Shown: positions 45,882 to 55,031, counted from the first letter of the stretch. The stretch is 64,000 nt of DNA from Pseudomonas fluvialis (GCF_014207935.1 NZ_JACHLL010000003.1:384265-448264), one strand, 5' to 3'. Numbers and translations: made by a program. The notes: generated by a model not told the origin, from the letters alone.

Positions 45882-46292
45882 TCAGGCGGTACGGATCAGT
45901 TCATCGGCGAGGAAGTCTTCTTCCAGCAGCTGGTCGGCATTGCCGACAGCCTCACCCTCCTCACGCAGGGCCGCGGCGCGCTTGGTACGCAGCTTGCCCA
46001 TCTGGTGGTCGAGAGCATGGCCGAGTTTTTCCAGAGCGCCATCGAGGGCGAACTCCAGCGACTCGGCCTTGTGGGTTACGGAAATCGGCGCCTGGCCCTT
46101 GGGCCGCGCCTCGATCTGGCAGCGCTTGTCACTGGCGCCTGCCTTGTGCGCGTTCTCATCGTTGAGGTGCACGACAACGCGGGTCAAATCCTCGTCATAA
46201 CGTTCGAATTTGCTGGCAACACAGGTGCTGACCCAATCAGCCAGACGGGCACTGCCATCGATATGGTTGTCACTGTGAACCTGGATTTGCAT
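45882..46292 (-). CDS. HPF/RaiA-family ribosome-associated protein
   Basis: 136 residues from the ATG at 46290-46292 with AAGGA upstream. The family pattern is MQIQVHSDNHIDGSARLADWV, then RVVVHLNDENAHKAG and CQIEARPKGQAPISVTHKAE, and a helix ending in GKLRTKRAA. HPF/RaiA proteins bind the 30S subunit and silence ribosomes in stationary phase. This is a non-classical paralogue, not the hpf next to rpoN. A Glu/Asp-rich tail (EDFLADELIRTA) follows the domain. Confidence 0.85.
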   Translation of the reverse strand: MQIQVHSDNHIDGSARLADWVSTCVASKFERYDEDLTRVVVHLNDENAHKAGASDKRCQIEARPKGQAPISVTHKAESLEFALDGALEKLGHALDHQMGKLRTKRAAALREEGEAVGNADQLLEEDFLADELIRTA

Positions 46293-46508
46293 ACGGCATT
46301 CCTTATTCAACCAAACAACTGAAGTGTCGCGAATTACCCCTGCGACAATTTCAGCCTACGTCATGTCGGCGCACTTGGGGGGAATTTGTTGCATGCCGAA
46401 ACACTCTGGCGTGACCTGCATCAGACCCGCCGCAAAAGCCGGCGGCCGACTCTGGACAGGCTCGCAGGCAGCCGCCTACCATCCCGCTAATCGCTCGATG
46501 GGAACCGC

Positions 46509-47414
46509 ATGCCTCCGCTCTCGGCCCTGCTCGGCATAGCCCGAGGCCCCTTCCTTCTGCTCAGTCTGAATACCGTGCTGCTGGCCGTCGCCCTGGCCTG
46601 GCCTGGCCACGGCATGAGCGCCGAATTTCTCGGCGAAGCGCTGCTGGTGCTGCTGGCGGCGCTGGCCGCGCATGTCAGCGTCAACGCCTTCAACGAACAC
46701 CACGACTTTCGCAGCGGCCTCGACCTCAGCACGCAGCGCACGCCCTTCAGCGGCGGCAGCGGCACTCTGCCCGGCAACCCGCAACTGCTCGGTGCCGCGC
46801 TGTGGCTGGGTATTCTCAGCCTGGCGGTGACCCTCTCAATCGGCGCCTATTTCGTTCTCACCAGCCCGGCCTGGCCGGCGCTGCTGCTGATCGGCGGTCT
46901 CGGCTGCGCGCTGATCCTCGCCTACACTCCCTGGCTGACCCGCAAGCCCTGGCTGTGCCTGTTCGCCCCAGGCCTGGCCTTCGGCCCGCTGATGCTGATC
47001 GGCGGCCAGTTGGCTCTGAGCGGGCAAACCAGCGCCTCAGCCATGCTGCTCAGCCTGGCGCCGCTGTTTCTCGGCAACAACCTGCTGCTGCTCAACCAGT
47101 TGCCGGATATCGACGCCGACCGCCAGGTCGGTCGCCTGACCCTGCCCATGTGCCTGAGTCCGCACGCCATCCTCATCGTGCTCGGCCTGCAGTGGACCCT
47201 GGCCCTGCTGCTGCCGGCACTCCTGGCTCTGTTTGGTCTGTGCCCGTCCGGCGTGGCGCTGAGCCTGCTGCTCGCCCCTCTGGCCCTGTGGACCGCCAGG
47301 CGCTGCCATGAGGCACAGCTGCAGATCCCGGCCCTGCTGCCGGCCATGACCGCCAACGTCGCCATGACCCTGCTCCTGCCAGTACTGCTGGCTATCGGCC
47401 TGCACCTGAACTGA
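46509..47414 (+). CDS. UbiA-family prenyltransferase
   Basis: 301-residue integral membrane protein with about eight hydrophobic helices. The two aspartate-rich motifs of the superfamily are present: NAFNEHHDFRSGLD (N-x-x-x-D type, about residues 59-75) and DIDADRQVGR (about 199-208). The MenA/UbiA branch cannot be decided by eye, and no quinone-biosynthesis gene is adjacent. It may prenylate a quinone precursor or another aromatic acceptor. Confidence 0.85.
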   Translation: MPPLSALLGIARGPFLLLSLNTVLLAVALAWPGHGMSAEFLGEALLVLLAALAAHVSVNAFNEHHDFRSGLDLSTQRTPFSGGSGTLPGNPQLLGAALWLGILSLAVTLSIGAYFVLTSPAWPALLLIGGLGCALILAYTPWLTRKPWLCLFAPGLAFGPLMLIGGQLALSGQTSASAMLLSLAPLFLGNNLLLLNQLPDIDADRQVGRLTLPMCLSPHAILIVLGLQWTLALLLPALLALFGLCPSGVALSLLLAPLALWTARRCHEAQLQIPALLPAMTANVAMTLLLPVLLAIGLHLN

Positions 47415-47578
47415 CGCGTACTGGACTGGCCTACCCCCACCGTCCGTCCCGCGGCCCGCCACAGCCACCCAGCGGGGCTACGCTGACAGAACCAGCCTGT
47501 GTTGGCCGTTGCCGCCTTGGAGGTGCCCATGGTTGTGAACTGTGTAGCCCAACCACCCTTACCCCGAGGATCGCAACC

Positions 47579-47707
47579 ATGAGCAAAAGCCAGGACTCCC
47601 ACAAGGAAGCCAAGAAAAAGCCGCTGAAATCGGCCCACGACAAGCGCATGGCCAAGCGCGAGAAGAAGCAGAACCAGACCCTGCTGGGCAGCCATTCCAC
47701 CCATTGA
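47579..47707 (+). CDS. Small lysine-rich protein (42 residues)
   Basis: A short gene with a clear GAGGA site 10 bases ahead of the ATG. The product, MSKSQDSHKEAKKKPLKSAH onward, is extremely basic (13 Lys in 42 residues) with no hydrophobic stretch and ends QNQTLLGSHSTH. A strong hairpin follows the stop. I recognise the type from pseudomonads but no function is known; nucleic-acid or ribosome binding is conceivable. Confidence 0.7.
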   Translation: MSKSQDSHKEAKKKPLKSAHDKRMAKREKKQNQTLLGSHSTH

Positions 47708-47715
47708 AACAGCCC

Positions 47716-47745
47716 GCGGTGACGCCGGCGGCCCGGCGTCACCGC
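47716..47745 (+). terminator. Terminator-like hairpin after the lysine-rich small gene
   Basis: GCGGTGACGCC (47716-47726) pairs perfectly with GGCGTCACCGC (47735-47745), 11 bp, starting 9 bases after the stop. It lacks a U-run. Confidence 0.6.
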
Positions 47746-47870
47746 ACCATCTCCTCCCCACTCGCTTTGCCGGGTGCCAGCCGGCGCCAACCTCGCTAGA
47801 ATCTGCCCCCTGAATCCCGCGCAAAGCACAGGGCTTTGTGCTTCCAGATGAAGTCAGCGAGAGAAACGCC

Positions 47871-48578
47871 ATGGGCGCCCAGTGGAAAGCCAAACCGAAA
47901 GAAGCCGCCGCCAACGCCAGAGGAAAGATCTTCGGCAAACTGGTGAAAGAAATCATGGTCGCCGCGCGTAACGGCGCCGATCCGGACATGAACCCGCGCC
48001 TGCGTCTGGCCGTGCACCAGGCCAAGAAGGCCTCGATGCCCAAGGACACCCTGGAGCGCGCGATCAAGAAAGGCTCCGGCCAGTCCGGCGAAGTGGTCAA
48101 CTTCGAGCGTACCCTGTACGAAGGTTTTGCTCCGCACCGCGTGCCGCTGATCGTCGAGTGCCTGACCGACAACATCAACCGCACCGTGGCGGAAATCCGC
48201 GTGCTGTTCCGCAAGGGCCAGATGGGTGCCGCCGGCTCCGTGGCCTGGGACTTCGATCACCTCGGCATGATCGAGGCCGAAGCGACCGGCGCCGATTCCG
48301 ACGTCGAACTGGCCGCCATCGAAGCCGGCGCCCAGGACTTCGAAGCCGCCGGTGAAGACGGCCTGGCGATGTTCTACACCGAGCCGACCGACCTGGACGC
48401 CGTGAGCAAGGCGCTGCCGGAGTTCGGCTTCGCCGTACACTCGGCCAAGCTCGGCTACAAGGCGAAGAACCCGGTCAGCCTGTCAGGCGCCGAACTGGAA
48501 GAAGTCGAAGCCTTCCTCGAAGCCCTGGACAACCACGACGACGTGCAGAACGTCTACGTCGGCCTGGACGCTCAGTAA
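47871..48578 (+). CDS. YebC/PmpR-family transcriptional regulator
   Basis: 235 residues from the ATG at 47871 ([20 protein letters not shown]); the frame upstream is non-coding. Family pattern: [56 protein letters not shown] and the C-terminal [27 protein letters not shown] acidic helix. YebC proteins bind DNA, and recent work also links the family to translation. The first residues MGAQW differ from the usual MAGHS start, which marks the second, YeeN-like subgroup. Confidence 0.9.
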   Translation: MGAQWKAKPKEAAANARGKIFGKLVKEIMVAARNGADPDMNPRLRLAVHQAKKASMPKDTLERAIKKGSGQSGEVVNFERTLYEGFAPHRVPLIVECLTDNINRTVAEIRVLFRKGQMGAAGSVAWDFDHLGMIEAEATGADSDVELAAIEAGAQDFEAAGEDGLAMFYTEPTDLDAVSKALPEFGFAVHSAKLGYKAKNPVSLSGAELEEVEAFLEALDNHDDVQNVYVGLDAQ

Positions 48579-48614
48579 GTCGTGAGCCGTCAGCAATTCC
48601 ATCAGGAGCACGCC

Positions 48615-48806
48615 GTGCGCGCCCGCGCCGAAGCGCTGCGCCTGCTGGAACAGCGCGAGCCCCTCGGCCCGCGCTGGCTGGCCTGGGTCGCCACCGAGCT
48701 GTATGCACTCAAGCCGCCAGAGTTCGCCAGCATGGTGCGCCGCGAGCTGGAACGCCTCAGCAGCGCCCAGAACCTGCACGGCACAGCCTCCTCAAGTCTG
48801 CACTGA
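48615..48806 (+). CDS. Small conserved-looking protein of unknown function
   Basis: 63 residues if translation starts at the GTG at 48615, which has AGGAG 6 bases upstream; a GTG at 48582 would add 11 residues. The product is helical and charged (RARAEALRLLEQREPLGPRW, then TELYALKPPEFASMVRREL). No domain recognised. It lies 36 bp after the YebC gene and may be co-transcribed. Confidence 0.6.
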   Translation: MRARAEALRLLEQREPLGPRWLAWVATELYALKPPEFASMVRRELERLSSAQNLHGTASSSLH

Positions 48807-48864
48807 GGCCTTGGCAACCCCCCGCACACAGCTATGATGCGGCGCTTTTGCCGGGATGCCGTAG

Positions 48865-49572
48865 ATGCCCTCGCGTTACCTCCTGCTCCTTACCCTGCTG
48901 ATCGGCAGTCTGGGGCCCTGTTACCCGGCGCAGGCCACCCCGCCGCGCACCTTCAACGAAGCCAAGAAGATCGCCTGGCGCCTGTACGCGCCGCAGTCGG
49001 TGGAGTTCTATTGCGGCTGCCGCTACCAGGGCAACCGCGTCGACCTGGCCAGCTGCGGCTACGTGCCACGCAAGAACGGCAAGCGCGCCGCCCGCATCGA
49101 GTGGGAACACATAGTCCCGGCCTGGGTCATCGGCCATCAGCGCCAGTGCTGGCAGGACGGCGGCCGGCAGCATTGCGCGCGCAGCGACCGGGTCTACCAG
49201 CGCGCCGAGGCCGACCTGTTCAACCTGGTGCCGAGCATCGGCGAGGTCAACGGCGACCGCAGCAACTACCGCTTCGCCTGGCTGCCGCAACCCCCCACGC
49301 AGTACGGCGCCTGCCCAATGGTGGTCGACTTCAAGGCCCGCAAGGCCATGCCCCGGGCCAAGGTGCGCGGCATCATCGCCCGCACCTATTTCTACATGAG
49401 CGACCGCTATGCGCTGCGCCTGTCCCAGCAGGAACGCCAGCTGTTCAGCGCCTGGAGCCGGCAGTACCCGGTCAGCACCTGGGAACGGCAGCGCAACCAG
49501 CAACTGGCCTGCGTGATGGGCTGGGGCAACCCGCATGTGGGGCCGATCGATCTGGCCCTCTGCCCGCGCTAA
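48865..49572 (+). CDS. Secreted endonuclease I (EndA/NucM family)
   Basis: Non-specific DNA-cutting enzyme of the periplasm or medium. 235 residues with a signal peptide (cleavage near PAQA, about residue 24). The beta-beta-alpha-metal active site is RIEWEHIVPAW (His general base) followed by DLFNLVPSIGEVNGDRSNYRF. Several Cys (CGCRY, SCGY, QCW, HCAR) probably form disulfides. It stands alone. Confidence 0.93.
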   Translation: MPSRYLLLLTLLIGSLGPCYPAQATPPRTFNEAKKIAWRLYAPQSVEFYCGCRYQGNRVDLASCGYVPRKNGKRAARIEWEHIVPAWVIGHQRQCWQDGGRQHCARSDRVYQRAEADLFNLVPSIGEVNGDRSNYRFAWLPQPPTQYGACPMVVDFKARKAMPRAKVRGIIARTYFYMSDRYALRLSQQERQLFSAWSRQYPVSTWERQRNQQLACVMGWGNPHVGPIDLALCPR

Positions 49573-49697
49573 GCACCTGCTCTGACAGCCGGCGCGACGC
49601 CGCGCCGCAGGCGGCAACGCGCGGCTTATTGATCCGGCTCAAGGTTTGCCCGTGATGCCTCTCTAGCATGCCTGATCAGTCATCCAGAGGACCCGCC

Positions 49698-50027
49698 ATG
49701 AGCATCACCTCCGCCACCATTTGTGCCGCCGCCGACCAGCTGCAGGGCCTGGTTGGTTACAACGCCAAGACCGGCCAGTACATCGTCCGCTTCAGCGAGG
49801 ACTCCTTCGGCAAGGATGTTCCCGACGACCGCATCGTTCCGGCCTGCGAATTCGTCTGGAAGCCGCTGCTGGGCAACCTGATGACCCTCAGCCGCGAGCG
49901 CCTGCAGCTGCTGATCGAGCAGAACGTCGATGACCGCCTGCAGATCAGCGAGCCGCTGCGCCTCTACCTGCGCCGCCAGGACCTGCCGGAAATCAAGGCC
50001 GAGCGTTACCTGCGCCAACCAGCCTGA
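49698..50027 (+). CDS. Conserved-looking small protein, unknown function
   Basis: 109 residues from the ATG at 49698 with AGAGGA upstream. Hydrophilic and soluble-looking: SITSATICAAADQLQGLVGY, then VRFSEDSFGKDVPDDRIVPA and a helical C-terminal part (LSRERLQLLIEQNVDDRLQ). No family recognised. Single gene between the endonuclease and amidohydrolase genes. Confidence 0.75.
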   Translation: MSITSATICAAADQLQGLVGYNAKTGQYIVRFSEDSFGKDVPDDRIVPACEFVWKPLLGNLMTLSRERLQLLIEQNVDDRLQISEPLRLYLRRQDLPEIKAERYLRQPA

Positions 50028-50155
50028 AGCCCCCTGAAAAACCTCCTGCCCGGTGGCTGACCGAATCAGCCGCCAGCTGTGCCACTTTGCCGCTGGTCAT
50101 CGGCCAGCGCCACCCTATGCTTGTACGTTCGTACAACTATGGGGGAGCGCCACGC

Positions 50156-51904
50156 ATGTTCGACGTCGTGATCAACAACGGTCTGTTCTTCGACGGCCTG
50201 GGCAACCCCGGCGCGCTGCGCCATCTGGGTATCCGCGACGGCAAGCTGGTCACCCTCAGCAGCGAGCCGCTGGACACCCAGGGCTGCCCGCAGGTGATCG
50301 ACGCCCAGGGCTGCTGGGTCATGCCCGGCTTCATCGACATGCACACCCACTACGACGCCGAACTGGTGGCCGCCCCGGCGCTCAAGGAATCGGTGCGCCA
50401 CGGCGTGACCACGGTGATGATCGGCAGCTGCTCGATAAGCATGGTGCTGTCGGCACCCGAGGACTGCTCGGACCTGTTCACACGCGTCGAGTCGGTGCCA
50501 CGCGAGCACGTATTGCCGCTGCTGCGCGAACACAAGCAGTGGTCCAGCGCCCGTGAATATGCCGATTTCCTCGACCGCCATCCGCTGGGCCCGAACGTGG
50601 CCTCCTTCCTCGGCCACTCCGATCTGCGCGTGGCGGTGATGGGCCTGAGCCGTGCGGTGGATGCCAACATCCGGCCCAGCGCCAGCGAACTGCAGCGCAT
50701 GCAGCAGTTGCTGGATGAAGCCCTCGACGAGGGTCTGCTTGGTCTGTCGAGCATGACCAACCCCTGGGACAAGCTCGACGGCGAGCGCGAGCGCTCCAAG
50801 TCGCTGCCCTCGGTGTACGCGCCGTGGCGCGAATACGCCGCCCTCAACCGGGTGCTGCGACGCCGCGGGCGCATCCATCAGGGCGCGCCGAATCTGGTGA
50901 CCAAATACAACGTGCTGGCCTTTCTCTGGGCCAGCCTCGGCCTGTTCCTGCGCAAGCCACTGAAGACCACGCTGATCACCCTGATGGACGTCAAGACCGA
51001 TCCCTGGCTGGCCAGGCTGCTCGGCCCACTGACCCGCTGGTTCAACCGTCTGGGCCAGGGCGACTTCCGCTGGCAGACCCTGCCGGTGCCCTTCGAAACC
51101 TATGCCGACGGCATGGAATTCGTGGTGTTCGAGGAGTTTCCCGCCGGCGAGGCCGCCCTGCACCTGGCCAGCCACGACCTGCGCAGCGAACTGTTCAAGG
51201 ACAGCGACTACCGCCGGCGCTTCCGTGAAGACGTCGACAAGCGCTTCGGCCCGCGCGTCTGGCACCGCGATTTCGACGATGCCTGGATAGTCGCCTGCCC
51301 GGATGCCAGCGTGGTCGGCCACAGCGTCGGCGAGCTGGCCAGAGCGCGCAGCAAGCATCCCGGCGACCTGTTCCTCGATCTGCTGGTCGAGCACGGACCG
51401 CACCTGCGCTGGCGCACGGTGATCGCCAACCACCGCCCCGAGGTGGTGGAAAAACTGGTGGCCGAACCCAGCACACTGATCGGCTTTGCCGACTCCGGCG
51501 CCCATATCCGCAACATGGCCTTCTACAACTTCGCCCTGCGCCTGCTCAAGCTGGTGCGCGATGCTGAGCAGCGCGGCCAGCCGGTGATGCCGCTGGAACA
51601 GGCGGTGTGGCGTGTCACCGGCGAACTGGGGCAGTGGTTCGGCGTCGATGCCGGCACCCTGCAACTGGACCGGCGTGCCGATGTGGTGGTGGTCGACCCG
51701 ACTCGCCTGGACGACAGCCTGAGCCAGTACCACGAGGCGCCGATGGAGGCCTTCGGCGGCCTGCAACGCATGGTCAACCGTGGCGATGCCGTGCGCGCCG
51801 TGCTGATCAACGGTCAGTTGGCGTTCGATGGCGAGCAGTTCAACGAGCAGCTCGGCCAGCAGCGCGGCTTCGGCCAGTTCCTGCGCGCCAGCGTGACCGC
51901 CTGA
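50156..51904 (+). CDS. D-aminoacylase-like amidohydrolase
   Basis: 582 residues from the ATG at 50156 with GGGGGAG upstream. The metal-dependent hydrolase features are MPGFIDMHTHYDAEL (HxH metal ligands near residue 64), VRHGVTTVMIGSCSISM, and the late FADSGAHIRNM with its catalytic Asp. The C-terminus closes with LDRRADVVVVDPTRLDD and the small beta-sandwich. Most like N-acyl-D-amino-acid deacylases, which release D-amino acids from N-acyl forms; the true substrate is uncertain. Cytoplasmic, no signal peptide. Confidence 0.85.
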   Translation: MFDVVINNGLFFDGLGNPGALRHLGIRDGKLVTLSSEPLDTQGCPQVIDAQGCWVMPGFIDMHTHYDAELVAAPALKESVRHGVTTVMIGSCSISMVLSAPEDCSDLFTRVESVPREHVLPLLREHKQWSSAREYADFLDRHPLGPNVASFLGHSDLRVAVMGLSRAVDANIRPSASELQRMQQLLDEALDEGLLGLSSMTNPWDKLDGERERSKSLPSVYAPWREYAALNRVLRRRGRIHQGAPNLVTKYNVLAFLWASLGLFLRKPLKTTLITLMDVKTDPWLARLLGPLTRWFNRLGQGDFRWQTLPVPFETYADGMEFVVFEEFPAGEAALHLASHDLRSELFKDSDYRRRFREDVDKRFGPRVWHRDFDDAWIVACPDASVVGHSVGELARARSKHPGDLFLDLLVEHGPHLRWRTVIANHRPEVVEKLVAEPSTLIGFADSGAHIRNMAFYNFALRLLKLVRDAEQRGQPVMPLEQAVWRVTGELGQWFGVDAGTLQLDRRADVVVVDPTRLDDSLSQYHEAPMEAFGGLQRMVNRGDAVRAVLINGQLAFDGEQFNEQLGQQRGFGQFLRASVTA

Positions 51905-51968
51905 CGATAAGCCCGGCAGGGACTGTCCCGGCCGGGTACAATGGCTGCCCTTTTTCCAGGTCATCACC

Positions 51969-52679
51969 ATGTCTGAAGCCATCCGCCTGTCCAAACGCCT
52001 GGTCGAACTGCTCGGCTGCTCGCGCCGCGAGGCGGAGCTGTACATCGAGGGTGGCTGGGTCACGGTGGATGGCGTGGTGGTCGATGCGCCGCAGTTCATG
52101 GTGCAGGCACAAAAGGTCGAACTGCTGCCCGACGCCGTGGCCGCGCCGAGCGATCCGGTCACCCTGCTGCTCAACCAGCCGCCCGCGCAGCATTCCGAAC
52201 AGGCCCTTGGCCTGATCACCCCAGAGAGCCGCTGGGCCGAACAAGCCAGCGATGTGCGCACGCTGAAAAGCCACTTCGCCCGCCAGCAGACCTGCCTGCC
52301 GCTGCAGGCCGGTGCCAGCGGCCTGCTGGTGTTCACCCAGGACTGGCGCACGCTGCGTAAGCTCAACGACGATGCGGCCAAGCTGGAACAGGAATACATC
52401 GTCGAAGTCATCGGCCAGATCGCCACCGACGGCCTCAAGCGTCTGGGTCAGGTGCAAACCATCCGCGGTGAGGTGCTGCCCAAGGTCAAGGCCAGCTGGC
52501 AGAACGAAACCCACCTGCGCATCGCCCTGAAGAACCCCAGCCCGGCAATTATCGTGCGCCTGTGTGACAGCGTCGGACTCAAGGTCACGGCGATGAAGCG
52601 CATCCGTATCGGCGGCGTGGCCATGGGCAAGCTGCCGGTCGGCCAGTGGCGCTACCTTGGCGCCAACGAGCGCTTCTGA
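51969..52679 (+). CDS. RsuA/RluB-type pseudouridine synthase homologue lacking the catalytic Asp
   Basis: 236 residues. The N-terminal S4 RNA-binding domain is clear: IRLSKRLVELLGCSRREAEL and GGWVTVDGVVV. The synthase domain shows the family's late motifs EQEYIVEVIG, RIALKNPSPAIIVRLCDSVGLKV and KRIRIGGVAMG. The catalytic segment, normally G-R-L-D-x-x-(T/S)-S-G-L-L, reads PLQAGASGLLVFT (residues 111-123): Gln-113 stands where the essential Asp should be. The domain before it (LNQPPAQHSEQALGLI) also departs from the usual NKPxG pattern. It may have lost pseudouridylation and kept RNA binding. Start ATG at 51969. Confidence 0.85.
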   Translation: MSEAIRLSKRLVELLGCSRREAELYIEGGWVTVDGVVVDAPQFMVQAQKVELLPDAVAAPSDPVTLLLNQPPAQHSEQALGLITPESRWAEQASDVRTLKSHFARQQTCLPLQAGASGLLVFTQDWRTLRKLNDDAAKLEQEYIVEVIGQIATDGLKRLGQVQTIRGEVLPKVKASWQNETHLRIALKNPSPAIIVRLCDSVGLKVTAMKRIRIGGVAMGKLPVGQWRYLGANERF

Positions 52680-52742
52680 CCTTTACGCGCCCAACTTTCG
52701 CTACCCCATTTTTCGCTTCAGCGCCTTTTCCAGGACACCTGC

Positions 52743-53204
52743 ATGCTTCCCAACGATACTCTGCGCAGCCTGCGCTACCTGCTCGACATTACTGACGCCG
52801 AACTGGCCGCCATCGCCCAGTTGGCCGATGCCAACATCAGCACGGAAGCCATCGCCGCTTACCTGCGCAATGACGACGAAGAGGGTTTTCAGCCCTGCAG
52901 CGACGAGGTGCTGGCCGATGTACTCGACGGTCTGATCGTCCATCGCCGCGGGCGCGACGACAGCCGTGCGCCACAGCCGCTGGAACTGCCGTTGAGCAAC
53001 AACACCATCCTGAAGAAACTGCGCGTGGCCTTTGAACTCAAGGAAGAGGACATGCACGCCATCCTCGACGCCGCCGAGTTTCCGCTGTCCAAGCCCGAAC
53101 TCAGCGCCCTGTTCCGCAAGCCCGGCCACCACAACTACCGGCCGTGCGGCGACCAGTTGCTGCGCAAGTTCCTCAAGGGTCTGACCCTGCGCCAGCGCGG
53201 CTGA
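52743..53204 (+). CDS. DUF1456 (YehS-like) protein
   Basis: 153 residues made of two similar halves: NDTLRSLRYLLDITDAELAAI near residues 4-24 and NNTILKKLRVAFELKEEDMH near 86-105, each ending in a helix-loop pattern with PCSDEVLADVLDGL and PCGDQLLRKFLKGL. This internal repeat is the hallmark of DUF1456. Function unknown. Single gene, start ATG at 52743. Confidence 0.88.
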   Translation: MLPNDTLRSLRYLLDITDAELAAIAQLADANISTEAIAAYLRNDDEEGFQPCSDEVLADVLDGLIVHRRGRDDSRAPQPLELPLSNNTILKKLRVAFELKEEDMHAILDAAEFPLSKPELSALFRKPGHHNYRPCGDQLLRKFLKGLTLRQRG

Positions 53205-53281
53205 CCGGCGCCACGGCCAAGGCCGCGCCGAAGCGGCCCGGGCATACTGCACCACTCGCCCCACGCCAAGGATCTGGCCAC

Positions 53282-54163
53282 GTGCACACAGGTCTAACCC
53301 GCTGCCTCGCTGTTGCCCTGCTGATCCTGCTTCTGCAGCCGGCCAGCCACGCCCTGGCCGACCACAGCCTGCGCTACCCACGGCCACTGCCAGGCCACGA
53401 GCAGCGCAACAGCTACATCATGGCGCTGCTGCAACTGACGCTGGACAAGGCCGGCAGCCACCTGCGTCTGCAACCTTCCGAGCATTACATGGAGCAGCGC
53501 CGCGCACTGCGCGAGCTGCAGCTGGGCCGCAGCGTTGATGTGGTGTGGGCCATGACCAGCCGCGAACGCGAAACCCAGCTGCTGCCGATCCGCATCCCGT
53601 TGGACAAAGGCCTGCTCGGCTGGCGCCTGGCCCTGGTCAAGAAACAGGCGCGCACGCCTCTCGGCGCCATCCATGATCGCCAGGCCCTGCACAGGCTGCG
53701 TGCCGGCCAGGGGCATGACTGGCCGGACAGCCAGATCCTCGCCCACAACGGCCTGCCGGTCATTACCAGCGCCAGTTACCCCAGTCTGTTCCGCATGCTT
53801 GAAGCCGGTCGCTTCGAGTACTTCCCGCGCTCCCTGCTGGAAATCTGGGACGAGGCGGCGCAGCCGCAGAACGCCCGCCTGGAAATCGATCGTCACCTGC
53901 TGCTGGTCTATCCGACGGCCTCGTACTTCTTCGTCAGCCCAGGCAATACGCGCCTGGCCGACGAACTACAAAGCGGCCTGGAGCAGGCGTTGACCGACGG
54001 CTCGTTCGATCGTCTGTTCTACACCCATTACGGGGACGCCCTGCAGCGCGCACGCCTGAGTGAGCGCCAGCTGATCGAGCTGGATAACCCGCTGCTGCCG
54101 CCGGACACACCCCTGCAACGCGCCGAGCTGTGGCTGAGTCGTGAACAGCTGCTAAAGCCCTGA
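53282..54163 (+). CDS. Second orphan periplasmic binding-protein-like protein
   Basis: 293 residues from the GTG at 53282, preceded by AAGGA; the upstream frame overlaps DUF1456 and lacks homology. A signal peptide ends near SHALA. The mature protein resembles solute-binding family 3 in pattern: YIMALLQLTLDKAGSHLRLQ, then LQLGRSVDVVWAMTSRERE and RMLEAGRFEYFPRSLLEIWD. No transporter is adjacent. It may sense or bind a small solute for a signalling protein elsewhere. Confidence 0.7.
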   Translation: MHTGLTRCLAVALLILLLQPASHALADHSLRYPRPLPGHEQRNSYIMALLQLTLDKAGSHLRLQPSEHYMEQRRALRELQLGRSVDVVWAMTSRERETQLLPIRIPLDKGLLGWRLALVKKQARTPLGAIHDRQALHRLRAGQGHDWPDSQILAHNGLPVITSASYPSLFRMLEAGRFEYFPRSLLEIWDEAAQPQNARLEIDRHLLLVYPTASYFFVSPGNTRLADELQSGLEQALTDGSFDRLFYTHYGDALQRARLSERQLIELDNPLLPPDTPLQRAELWLSREQLLKP

Positions 54164-54170
54164 CAAACAA

Positions 54171-55031
54171 TTAATCGCGCTTGCGCCCGGAGTTCCAAGG
54201 CGCATTCAGCCAATCACGTACGCGCGGCAACAGGCCGGCTTCCTCCTTCTCAGGAGCCTCGCTGGTCACCGACGGCACAGGCGCTGCTGGCAACTCCGCC
54301 TCGCGGCTGTCGTCGCCATGAGCCGGTGCGGCCTCCGCCACCTCGATATCCTCGATGGCTACCGGCAACTCGCTGAGGCTGAGGCCGGCCTGGATATGTG
54401 CCAGGTTTTCCGCCAGGGACTGATCCAGAGCCTGGTACATCGCGCGCTGCGCGTCCGAGCACGCCGGATTGGCCAGCAGTTGGGCGACATCGCCGCGCAT
54501 GCCGGTGATGTGGGTGCACACCTGCTGGCGAATCACCTGCTCGCGAGCATCGACCTGCTGCAGACGCTGCTGGATGGCAAGGCGCGGCAGCGGCAGGTGC
54601 AGGGCAGCCACCACCTCGCCACGCTTGGCCAGCAGGGCACGCAGGGCGATGGCGGTACGCGCATTGCGGTTGAAGGTATTGACCTGCGGATGGATGGACT
54701 CCAGCTGATCCAGCTGTACCTGCGGATCATCCACCAGCTGCAAAGCCAGACGACTGAGGTTGAGCAGGCTATCGCTGACCAGACCATCGAGATTGAACAC
54801 CGCGGCGCGCAGTTCGGCATCGCTGAGATTACGCACCCGCTGGCGAATCACTTCCACCGAGCGCAGCTCCGAGGTGGACAACTGCAAACGGCTGCCACCC
54901 AGCAGCAACACCGCCTCCAGCGAGCTATGCAGTCGCTCAAGGCTGATCACCAGTTGGGTCAGGCCAAGCAGCACTGCCCGCTTCTTCTCGATCAGGGCAA
55001 TCTGCGCAGCAAGGGATGAGGCAGCAGACAC
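54171..55031 (-). CDS. Helical protein of unknown function
   Basis: 286 residues from the GTG at 55029-55031, preceded by GGAG; a TTG start upstream is possible. The first 220 residues are strongly amphipathic helix (AAQIALIEKKRAVLLGLTQL, VIRQRVRNLSDAELRAAVFN), probably coiled coil. An acidic, Pro/Ala-rich linker (VAEAAPAHGDDSREAELPAA) follows, and a basic C-terminus (RVRDWLNAPWNSGRKRD). No signal peptide or membrane segment. Not recognised. It is convergent with the binding-protein gene. Confidence 0.75.
   Translation of the reverse strand: MSAASSLAAQIALIEKKRAVLLGLTQLVISLERLHSSLEAVLLLGGSRLQLSTSELRSVEVIRQRVRNLSDAELRAAVFNLDGLVSDSLLNLSRLALQLVDDPQVQLDQLESIHPQVNTFNRNARTAIALRALLAKRGEVVAALHLPLPRLAIQQRLQQVDAREQVIRQQVCTHITGMRGDVAQLLANPACSDAQRAMYQALDQSLAENLAHIQAGLSLSELPVAIEDIEVAEAAPAHGDDSREAELPAAPVPSVTSEAPEKEEAGLLPRVRDWLNAPWNSGRKRD

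Noticed and set aside
52743..53204. Internal repeat of the DUF1456 gene as a recent duplication
   Set aside because: The two halves are similar in pattern but this is the ordinary architecture of the family, not a novelty.
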